Of a stretch of DNA of 64,000 nt, positions 39,101 to 45,547 are shown piece by piece; position 1 is the first letter of the stretch, and every line of letters starts with the position of its first letter. The stretch is taken from NCBI GenBank assembly GCA_964020085.1, contig OZ026601.1:36303101-36367100 (forward strand). Reading direction: 5' to 3'. A program made the position numbers and the translations under genes. A model generated the notes under the pieces. The model made no database searches. It was not told the origin of the DNA and was given only the letters and a program-made list of their open reading frames with translations. This DNA comes from Micromussa lordhowensis. Lineage: Eukaryota; Cnidaria; Anthozoa; Scleractinia; Lobophylliidae.

Positions 39101-42100
39101 CTAGCAATGACTGAAAAAATAATAGTTTACTTAAAATCTAGTATTTTGCATCTAAATCCAAAGATCGTATACTTCATAATAATGATATACAAAGTCTTTA
39201 TTGTGTTATGTTAATTATAAGTACAAGCCCAATCACTTTTGCATATTCAATGCCAAAAAAAAAAATTTCCCAAATCATAATCCAAGCATTTGTTACCAGT
39301 TGAATTTTGCTGTAATATAGGGCTTTCATTTTTTCACAACAAAAATATTATTCCACAACTTATGGTAGTAATGGCATTGTACTAGACATGATGCCATGGG
39401 TATAATATTTATACATCAGACGTGCTATAATTGCAGTGTTGTTTCAATGAAAATTAGAAAAGCACTTTAGAACATTTCCATGCATTTACAAGGGCATTAA
39501 TCTAAATGAACATGTAACTTAATTGATGCTAACATTTCACTTGTTGTTCTATTACACTTATAGAGAAAGTATTGAATAACATTTTACTAGTTATGTGAAC
39601 AGATTTGTTCAACAATTTTTCCAGTAGCCGACTTTTTTTTACTTGCAAAATTTATATGTGAACAAATCTAACATTTTCAAGGCTGCAATGCATATGGCAA
39701 CCAACAAAAATATTCAAACTCTAAAACAACCACTTCTAAATAAGTCATTTCTTGAATTACAGAGTCTATAGACCAAAATAAGCCCAACAGACCAGTGTTT
39801 AAAAGAAAAACGTTTTACAACATACTCCAATGCAAATCTCAAAAAGAAAACATTCACTACCTTGTAAGCAAAATCAACCCCAAGCTACAACTATAGCCAG
39901 CATTGAATATACTCCCATAAAGCATAACATCCAATTCATTGAATTCTACAACCAAATAACATTGACAACTTTTTACAAATTGGAATGTAAATGTACTTTT
40001 TATACCCACTACAGCACTGTGCTTCATCTACATGAGAAAATTAAAACCTACATACATGTTACTTAAAGGCTTTTACTTTGCAAAATTAATGTCATATTTC
40101 CAGTATATATCAACAATTACACAGTGCTACTAAACGAACTACAAATACTAAATACTTACAATTGAATCCAGCTTGACCCTTATTGGCTAATTGAATGCAC
40201 ATGAGATGTACAATCATGAAAGGAAGAAGTTCAAAACCTTTTTTCAATGCATGGTGGAAATTCGCCTCAAAATTGTGTGAGTAAAAACAGCTTCCTGTAC
40301 TGTTGTAAATACTCAAGCCTGGCCACCATGTTAATAATGCAATTCATCCTTCGGGCCAGCGGATTCCCTAGAAAGTACCAAAGATTCCATAAAGTATATC
40401 CATACTTTTTTCCACATTACCGAAACGAAGCCAGGGGATTCCCTGTATAATACCCAAGCTTCTCAAATCGAACAGACAATGGAACATTCATTCGAGTATC
40501 ATCTGGCCGTCTTGTTTCTACGTGTTTACATTCTTATGAATCCCAACAATCTAAGGACTACATATAATCCATGTAACGGCAGAAAGTGACTAAAGAATTA
40601 CTAAAATTGTTCTTCGTTACGTATAACTAAAGGTTCTAAAGAATGTCAAATTTGTTTCACATGCCGACGTTTGGTTTCCCAAAATAATTTTGAATGTTTG
40701 GCCTGTAATGCCGGTACATGGACTGCACCTTGGTTGACCATGTTCAAATAGAGAATATTATTTCTTGTCAGCGTGTCTGCTTATTTGGGGTATAGTGCAT
40801 TTGGTTGTTTGGTTTCTTCCCGCCTGGCCAGCGGATTCTCAGTGAAATCCACACGTTCGCCATCTTGGATTCGAACAGTAATTTCTAGACGACTTTGTTT
40901 CGTTCACATCCCAATGTCATCTCCTTCCAGGGAATCGATATCCCCCATGTCGCTGCATAAAGTGCTGATCTATTTTACAGAGCTAAAGAACTACTGGAAT
41001 AATTGGTCAATAACTATTACTATTGCTACGAAAGAAATTTATTCCAAGATCATGAAGACTTTTGTGACGTTCGGTTGCTGAACAGACACCTTTATGTTTG
41101 ACCTGGAATGTACAAGGAATGCACCAGCGCTGATGATGCTTAAATCCAACTTTTTGCTTTTTGTATGCCTGTCTGCCTATCTGGGTTTCTCCAATTTTGT
41201 TCCAATATTCCCAACATATTATGAACATGTAGCAACGAGAACTCAAATATGAATTGGACAACGACAGTTCGCAAAGCAAAGCTGGATATGGATATGCCTA
41301 GCTACGTAAGTGTAACTGACTTGATGTGAAGCAACAGGAGAAACAATGACAACAACTTTATTTACATTTTTCTGCATTGCATGGCATTCGAATTATCATT
41401 TTGGTTTTGGACTACAGTTAACCCATTATTGTATATCATGTCATTGGACCTCTTATTCCTTCCATTAAGTTGTTTTTGCCATTCTCATTTAGAGATGAAT
41501 GGAGTGCTTGTATTTGAATGTATTTAAATGTATTTTTTTTATTTGAATGAAATGCTTGTGTTATTATGAAATGATGTTGTCTACATTACATTTAATGTAT
41601 GAGGGTTACTTGAACCCCATTTCCACTTCTCATATTTTCCACCAATAACAAGTTTGTGGCTTCTGCCAGGAAACTTTGTAGGGTTCCTTTAAAATAACTT
41701 CATCAACTTTCTGGGGCCCTTCCAGTGAAATCATATGTATCCAACTATAATTTTGTTTAAAACCTTGACAAAATCTTGTTAGCATTGCAACCTTGACCAA
41801 ATTTCGCCAGAATCACCATATTCGCCAAAGACTATGGCGAAATTTCGCCAGAATCGCCATTTTCGCCGAATTCGCCGTTTTTGCCAAATTCGCCAACATT
41901 TCAGAGCCCTTCTACCTGAGTTAATTTCTTCGCTTTTCTCATTTCGTCAAAGACCTTGGCGAAATTTCGCCAGAATTGCCAAATTCGCCGTTTTCGCCAA
42001 ATTCGCCAACATTTCGGGGCCTTTCTAGCTGACTTACTTTATTTGCTCTTCAGCGAAATTTCGCCAGAATCGCCATTTTCTCCAAATTCGCCGTTTTCGC

Positions 42101-43944
42101 CAAATTCGCCAACATTTCGGGGCCCTTCTACCTGACTTAGTTTATTCGCTCTTCTCATCTCGTCAAAGACCTTGGCGAAATTTCGCCAGAATCGCCATTT
42201 TCGCCAAAATCGCCGTTTTCGCCAAATTCGCCAACATTTCGGGGCCCTTCTAGCTGACTTAATTTATTCGCTCTTCTCATCTCGTCAAAGACCTTAACGA
42301 AATTTCGTCAGAATCGCCATTTTCACCAAATTCGCCAACATTTCGGGGCCTTTCTACCTGACTTAATTTATTCGCTCTTCTCATCTCGTCAAAGACCTTG
42401 GCGAAATTTCGCCAGAATCGCCATTTTCGCCAAATTCGCCGTTTTCGCCAAATTCGCCAACATTTCGGGGCCCTTCTAGCTGACTTAATTTATTCGCTCT
42501 TCTCATTTCGTCAAAGACCTTGGCGAAATTTCGTCATAATCGCCATTTTCGCCAAATTCGCCGTTTTCGCCAAATTCGCCAACATTTCGGGGCCCTTCTA
42601 GCTGACTTAATTTATTCGCTCATCTCATCTCGTCAAAGACCTTGGCGAAATTTCACCAGAATCGCCATTTTCGCCAAATTCGCCGTTTTCGCCAAATTCG
42701 CCAACATTTCGGGGCCCTTCTAGCTGACTTAATTTATTCGCTCTCCTCATGTCGTCAAAGACCTTGGCGAAATTTCGTCAGAATCGCCATTTTCGCCAAA
42801 TTCGCCGTTTTCGCCAAATTCGCCGTTTTCGCCAACATTTCGGGGCCCTTCTAGCTGACTTAGTTTATTCGCTCTTCTCATCTCGTCAAAGACCTTGGCG
42901 AAATTTCGCCAGAATCGCCATTTTCGCCAAATTCGCCGTTTTCGCCAAATTCGCCAACATTTCGGGGCCCTTCTAGCTGACTTAATTTATTCGCTCTTCT
43001 CATTTCGTCAAAGACCTTGGCGAAATTTCGTCAGAATCGCCATTTTCGCCAAATTCGCCGTTTTCGCCAAATTCGCCAACATTTCGAGGCCCTTCTAGCT
43101 GACTTAATTTATTCACTCATCTCATCTCGTCAAAGACCTTGGCGAAATTTCGCCAGAATCGCCATTTTCGCCAAATTCGCCGTTTTCGCCAAATTCGCCA
43201 ACATTTCGGGGCCCTTCTAGCTGACTTAATTTATTCGCTCTTCTCATGTCGTCAAAGACCTTGGCGAAATTTCGTCAGAATCGCCATTTTCGCCAAATTC
43301 GCCGTTTTCGCCAAATTCGCCGTTTTCGCCAACATTTCGGGGCCCTTCTAGCTGACTTAGTTTATTCGCTCTTCTCATCTCGTCAAAGACCTTGGCGAAA
43401 TTTCGCCAGAATCGCCATTTTCGCCAAATTCGCCGTTTTCGCCAAATTCGCCAACATTTCGGGGCCCTTCTAGCTGACTTAATTTATTCGCTCTTCTCAT
43501 TTCGTCAAAGACCTTGGCGAAATTTCGCCAGAATCGCCATTTTCGCCAAATTCGCCGTTTTCGCCAAATTCGCCAACATTTCGGGGCCCTTCTACCTGAG
43601 TTGGTCAACAAACCTTCGAAGATGGCGATATTTCGCCAAAATCGCCATTTTCGCCAGTGCCTGCATTTCTGGACATATCTCTTCCTGAAAGTTGCAGTAA
43701 ATGTAAACAACGTTATTTCTTTTCAGACATGAAAGAATTGGAAAAGCTTGTTCGCTCCATTGAAGCTGATGGTCTGCTCTGGGGCGTATCAAAGCTCGTC
43801 CCTCTCGCATATGGCATCAAAAAGTTACAGATCACCTGTGTCATTGAAGATGACAAAATCTCAACAGATTTCCTGGAGGAGGAAATCACCAAATATGAAG
43901 ATTTTGTTCAGTCAATGGACGTTGCTGCTTTTAACAAGATCTAA
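18132..43944 (+). CDS. EEF1B2: Elongation factor 1-beta (eEF1B, guanine-nucleotide exchange subunit), complete, 5 exons
   Basis: Catalyses GDP/GTP exchange on eEF1A during translation elongation, in the cytosol as part of the eEF1 complex. Exons: 18132-18211, 20974-21208, 21523-21589, 22917-22979, 43727-43944. They sum to 663 nt, 220 aa, close to the 225 aa of human EEF1B2. Start [19 protein letters not shown] is the conserved N-terminus with its GST-C-like domain ([11 protein letters not shown]). Next come the acidic [15 protein letters not shown] region, the [15 protein letters not shown] motif and the GEF domain ([24 protein letters not shown] at the C-terminus). All junctions keep frame, so the gene looks functional. 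Intron 4 is 20.7 kb because of the KDZ element. An AATAAA lies at 43979-43984. Confidence 0.97.
18834..20133. mobile_element. Non-autonomous DNA transposon with long terminal inverted repeats (eEF1B intron 1)
   Basis: The left end reads GTAGCCTCCCACACAGACGC and the right end is its reverse complement (GCGTCTGCATGGGAGGCTAC). Similarity runs inward for over 100 bp (CTCTTAGGGGCCCGTCACA, TTCCTTCCCCAC, TGGCGGTTAGCC). The interior of about 1 kb has no transposase frame. A short similar piece lies near 46447 (TGTAGCCTCCCACACAGA). Confidence 0.75.
20134..20346 (-). mobile_element. tRNA-derived SINE, reverse orientation
   Basis: Read on the minus strand it starts with a tRNA-like head (GGTTAGCTCAGTTGGTAGAA, then ACTGCTATGCAGGAGG). 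The body has GACCGGACCAACACTCAGGG and ends in GATAAGGACTATAACTGTAG. An (AATAAT)n expansion interrupts the body around 20212-20255. It abuts the right end of the preceding DNA transposon. Confidence 0.75.
22074..22647. mobile_element. Foldback element, about 570 bp (eEF1B intron 3)
   Basis: The left arm AAAGTGCCTATATCACC and right arm GACGATATGGGCACTTT are terminal inverted repeats. Similarity continues inward (GAACTTCTGCGAAA, TCGATTTGGATAAAA, TGTGACGTAGATT) for roughly 250 bp per arm around a centre near 22360. No coding capacity. Confidence 0.8.
23050..23165 (+). mobile_element. Partial tRNA-derived SINE
   Basis: A B-box-containing stretch (CAGTCCGGGTTCAAACCC) is followed by CTTGGGCAAGGCCACTTGGC. 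These match parts of the SINE at 7125-7432 with the middle of the body deleted. It lies in eEF1B intron 4 just outside the KDZ element. Confidence 0.55.
23628..23635 (+). repeat. Left target-site duplication of the KDZ element
   Basis: The octamer TTCCTGAA directly abuts the left end of the element and is repeated exactly at 43682-43689 on the other side. An 8-bp duplication is, to my recollection, the length reported for Zisupton-type elements. Confidence 0.8.
23636..23672 (+). repeat. Left terminal inverted repeat
   Basis: CACT followed by TATGTCCAGAAATGCAGGCA and GTGGCGAAAATGGC. Matches the reverse complement of 43645-43681 except for the outer four bases and one internal G/C difference. 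Confidence 0.85.
23727..24130 (+). repeat. Left sub-terminal tandem array, unit about 65 bp
   Basis: About five to six copies of a unit containing GGGTTTAACGTGTTGGCGAA, TTTGGCGATTTTGGCGATTT and TTATGCAAATTACATCGCCA. One unit is truncated near 23860. The GGCGAWTTTGGCGA core is shared, in opposite orientation, with the array at the right end. Confidence 0.85.
24147..25860. repeat. Degenerate satellite-like array
   Basis: Irregular repeats built on TTCCTTCGTTCTTTAAGCG, GTGTTGCCC[A/G], CGCGAGGGGAACTGAAAGCA and GATATATATTTCC blocks. It includes a 182-bp near-perfect tandem duplication (25321-25502 and 25503-about 25671). Several overlapping open frames on both strands are artefacts of the repeats. 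The core motifs are not seen elsewhere in the window. Confidence 0.75.
26140..26200 (-). pseudogene. Decayed partial copy of the last transposase exon
   Basis: The stretch around CGTATTCCTGAGTTCAC and AAATTTCAATTC resembles part of the real last exon at 26415-26465 (CGTATTCCTAAGTTCAC, AAATTTACAAT). The copy is short, diverged and not spliceable. It suggests a local duplication before decay. Confidence 0.45.
26272..26277 (-). terminator. Candidate polyadenylation signal of the KDZ transposase gene
   Basis: TTTATT on the plus strand reads AATAAA on the minus strand, about 117 nt downstream of the transposase stop codon. This is a plausible 3' end. Confidence 0.4.
26394..32538 (-). CDS. KDZ-class transposase with CxC5/CxC6 cysteine clusters and a chromodomain, 9 exons, 717 aa
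   Basis: Predicted transposase of the element. Exons in transcript order: 31835-32538, 30680-30885, 30538-30634, 29430-29790, 28893-29116, 28484-28575, 27888-28016, 27008-27198, 26394-26543. They total 2154 nt with no stop or frameshift. Residues about 105-155: CxC5-like cluster ([12 protein letters not shown], then [12 protein letters not shown]). About 335-400: CxC6-like cluster ([32 protein letters not shown]). About 435-485: chromodomain split by an intron ([17 protein letters not shown] joined to [14 protein letters not shown]). About 560-717: catalytic region ([52 protein letters not shown]), the last probably supplying the catalytic Glu. Motif matches are from memory; exact acidic triad residues need alignment. 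It is head-to-head with the 180-aa gene. Confidence 0.82.
27262..27392 (-). pseudogene. Decayed duplicate of the YDDACHL transposase exon
   Basis: The sequence parallels the true exon at 27008-27198 (shared blocks CTCTCTGCAACTGGTGTTAA, GGGTTGATACAATA, TAAACAATG, CTCTAAAGG). It has base changes and a shift that disrupt the frame. It sits in the intron just upstream of the functional exon. Confidence 0.7.
32539..32747. promoter_or_regulatory. Divergent promoter region between transposase and 180-aa gene
   Basis: The transposase start codon (minus strand, ends at 32538) and the ATG at 32748 (plus strand) are only 209 bp apart and point away from each other. Both genes probably share this bidirectional promoter. 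No defined TATA box or binding site is recognised. Confidence 0.5.
32748..33290 (+). CDS. Unknown 180-aa protein encoded by the KDZ element
   Basis: Single open exon starting [18 protein letters not shown] and ending FDFLSKHV. It has no recognised domain, no signal peptide or membrane segment, and a charged Lys/Glu-rich C-terminal third. The open frame continues 63 nt upstream of the ATG with plausible coding content ([18 protein letters not shown]). An upstream exon joined at an AG near 32687 is therefore possible, and the start is uncertain. It lies between the divergent promoter and the DUF3987 gene on the same strand. The frame is intact in an AT-rich setting. Function unknown; a role as element-encoded accessory protein is inferred from position only. 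Confidence 0.6.
   Translation: MDQGTIFLHKPISHQLRKVHAPFQEVTKEKFNEFGSKDSQLQKLRTLIYRTTDIELENGDSKVTFYSLCYVKAKAGTKYFVSELTFLVPPWNFLGDTEETTIVQWLSSDKGKFLRNYHLSKTKEHVMSSTLTEKERSEIADCMKIFEQLPEYEDLDTMKQEKESEMPNFSLGFDFLSKHV
33997..39114 (+). CDS. DUF3987-type P-loop ATPase encoded by the KDZ element, 7 exons, 530 aa
   Basis: Putative nucleoside triphosphatase of the DUF3987 family, otherwise known mainly from phage, plasmid and bacterial proteins, often near primase domains. Exons: 33997-34098, 34197-34359, 35174-35467, 36146-36376, 37599-37757, 38060-38472, 38884-39114. They sum to 1593 nt, exactly 531 codons with one terminal stop. Walker A is GMPTGTGKST (about residues 85-94), split by intron 2. A Walker-B-like LYDEL lies near 144-148, followed by [14 protein letters not shown]. 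The conserved [12 protein letters not shown] and [14 protein letters not shown] segments match the family. The tail (SPKRQRMD) is basic and may be a nuclear signal. Every intron is GT-AG. The gene looks functional. Its job in transposition is inferred, not shown. Confidence 0.82.
34758..34773 (+). repeat. Poly-G tract
   Basis: Uninterrupted run of G in intron 2 of the DUF3987 gene. Length may be unreliable in the assembly. Confidence 0.8.
34955..35100 (+). mobile_element. Repeat fragment shared with 48312-48540
   Basis: Contains GTGGTGCTGCATCGGTGGGA, GATAATTTGGTTTTATCA, TTGATAATGTGAATTG and GCCCTTCGTCTGACAG in the same order as one arm of the inverted element at 48312-48540. It lies in a DUF3987 intron and was inserted into the KDZ element. 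Confidence 0.7.
36774..37169. mobile_element. MITE-like insertion in a DUF3987 intron
   Basis: The termini TTTAAAGGAGCTGTGTCACG and CGTGACACAGCCCCTTTAAA are inverted repeats. The interior of about 350 bp has no coding content. It is a nested insertion within intron 4 of the ATPase gene and leaves the exons untouched. Confidence 0.8.
39115..41789. other. Non-coding stretch inside the KDZ element
   Basis: AT-rich sequence between the ATPase stop codon and the right repeat array. Only short open frames occur. A minus-strand frame near 41080-41200 has a Cys/His arrangement ([14 protein letters not shown]) reminiscent of a zinc finger, but it lacks supporting splice partners. I call no gene here. 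Confidence 0.5.
41790..43644 (+). repeat. Right sub-terminal tandem array, 122-bp unit with a 497-bp higher-order repeat
   Basis: About fourteen units contain the palindrome GGCGAAATTTCGCC, GAATCGCCATTTTCGCC, repeated AAATTCGCC, AACATTTCGGGGCCC and a TCGTCAAAGACCTT spacer. From 42398 the units follow 122+122+122+131 bp; this four-unit block recurs with a 497-bp period (42398, 42895, 43392). The 131-bp unit carries an extra internal GTTTTCGCC block each time. Open frames that read [18 protein letters not shown] peptides are repeat artefacts. Confidence 0.92.
43645..43681 (-). repeat. Right terminal inverted repeat
   Basis: Read inward on the minus strand it is GAGA followed by TATGTCCAGAAATGCAGGCA and CTGGCGAAAATGGC, the counterpart of the left end at 23636. 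Confidence 0.85.
43682..43689 (+). repeat. Right target-site duplication of the KDZ element
   Basis: Second copy of TTCCTGAA. It is followed by only 37 nt of original intron before the eEF1B exon 5, including the GTTATTTCTTTTCAG splice acceptor. Confidence 0.8.
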
Positions 43945-44134
43945 TGTCATAACACTTGAATATTAGTTAAATGCAATTAAATAAACACAAAACAAAGAAC
44001 ACTGTTTTTGTAGAATGCGTTTTGTGTGGTGATACAACCAGAATGGCAACACTGTTGACAACATTGATTTTAATCATCATTGATTTATTTATTATCAATT
44101 TGTTGTTTAAAATAAAAACAATGAATTTATAACC

Positions 44135-44560
44135 AAGAAAGAAAGAAAGAAAGACAAATGAAACTGACTAGATTTATATTTTCACGACGTTTCGAAGTCA
44201 TCGTAACTTCATTATCAAGTGACAAATACTTACAAGTGCTAGAGTTTAAATAGATGGAAAGCATAATTTGCATACTGGGTGTTGTAAAAACTGTTATACA
44301 AATAACTTTGCCTTGATCGAGTCGCTTTGGACATTAAGAGAGGGTGACAATTCCCTAATGTCCAAAGCGACTCGATCAAGGCAAAGTTATTTGTATAACA
44401 TTTTTTACAACACCCAGTATGCAAATTATGCTTTCCATCTATTTAAACTCTAGCACTTGTATTTATCACTTGATAATGGAGTTACGATGACTTCGAAACG
44501 TCGTGAAAATATAAATCTAGTCAGTTTCATTTGTCTTTCTTTCTTAGTTATAAGTTTTTA
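44135..44560. mobile_element. Long inverted repeat, possible Penelope-like remnant
   Basis: Two arms of about 200 bp (AAGAAAGACAAATGAAACTG ... and ... CAGTTTCATTTGTCTTTCTT) meet around AGAGGGTGACAATTCCC at 44340. Each arm carries ACGATGACTTCGAAACGTCG or its complement. This GATGA...GAAAC pattern is seen in hammerhead-bearing Penelope-like elements. It lies between eEF1B and DTWD1. The family call is an inference. Confidence 0.5.
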
Positions 44561-44810
44561 TATTTAAGAAAACGACAACACTCTTAAATTTACAAAACAT
44601 GTTTCGACAGAAACTTCTGTCATCTTCAGTTGAGTGAATTACAAAGCGTTAGAAGTTGAATTTATAAGTAGGAAAAATGCTAATGATACTAGTAACAACG
44701 GAATGTACATAGAACGTGGCAATGCGAGAATTAAAAGGACAGTTTCAGATTTACGTGATGCAATTGCTGATTCAAAGAAGGTTGTTCTCTTTGAATATGA
44801 AATGCCTCTT

Positions 44811-44976
44811 TTATCTTGAGTTGAAACGTGGTAGGGGCGTGATCTAAAATTTGAAAACAGTCCACTGAACACAAGGCGCGACAATGTTCAGAATTATCTT
44901 GAGTTGAAACGTGGTAGGGGCGTGATCTAAAATTTGAAAACAGTCCACTGAACACAAGGCGCGACAATGTTCAGAA
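44811..44976 (+). repeat. 83-bp tandem duplication
   Basis: Two adjacent essentially identical 83-bp copies (TTATCTTGAGTTGAAACGTG ... GACAATGTTCAGAA). The preceding sequence (44580-44810) contains a small open frame and a hairpin with GAAAC, suggesting a decayed retroelement. Confidence 0.85.
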
Positions 44977-45547
44977 TTATTAAGTTTTTCTAAGCAACTG
45001 CTTATAAAGAATTTATAACCACAACTATTAAAAATAATTATATTAAGTTTGTCTATCTGTATAAGAACTTATTCCAGCTTCAATATTCAAACTAAAAAAC
45101 ATGTGCAAATCAAGAACACCATTTGGATTCATGTTCTCCAAGGACTACTTAGAATTAGGTCATTTCTCTGCTTTCTAGACAGAAAGAAATAGGAGCAGGG
45201 TGGCCATATCAAGACGTGTAATGACCATGCAAAGCTGTTGTACTGCCTGCTAAACTATAAGGTCCCTATAGCCTGCCAGAAATATTGAGAAAGAACCGTC
45301 AGCACTCGAAAGATGTGCAACTGACATTGTAGCACATTGGTCTACTTAACCTGAGGAAATACATGTAGATGGATTGCTGCCTGTTGTTTGCCGTCAGAAA
45401 GATGGCTTTTAGTTGAAACATGCCTAAACTTGCTATCAGAGCTTGGTCTGCTGCACACACTAGTGAGTTTCTAATAAAAATAATACACTCCACTGACTGT
45501 TACCAGCAGTTCAAATAATTGTATTATCTTTATGCAACCTTGATTTT

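Larger units (their letters stand above)
23636..43681. mobile_element. Complete 20-kb KDZ-class (Zisupton-like) DNA transposon with cargo genes
   Basis: Bounded by an exact 8-bp duplication (TTCCTGAA). Its ends are inverted copies of TATGTCCAGAAATGCAGGCA followed by [G/C]TGGCGAAAATGG. Only the outermost four bases differ (CACT on the left, GAGA when the right end is read inward). Inside are sub-terminal GGCGAA-rich arrays (left 23.7-24.1 kb, right 41.8-43.6 kb) and a second array at 24.1-25.9 kb. The - strand encodes a KDZ-type transposase; the + strand a 180-aa protein and a DUF3987 ATPase. All three frames are open. Ends and duplication are seen directly; class assignment rests on transposase motifs; mobility of the whole unit is inferred. 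Confidence 0.85.

Noticed and set aside
41007..41279. Minus-strand 90-codon frame with WCIPC and ERHKSLHD resembling a zinc finger
   Set aside because: No partner exons or start context, and the Cys/His spacing is not that of a standard family. Kept only as a note in the non-coding stretch.
41834..43732. A series of similar 64-98 codon open frames reading [18 protein letters not shown] peptides
   Set aside because: They follow the 122-bp tandem repeat exactly, appear in several frames, and have no start context or splice logic. They are by-products of the GGCGAA array.
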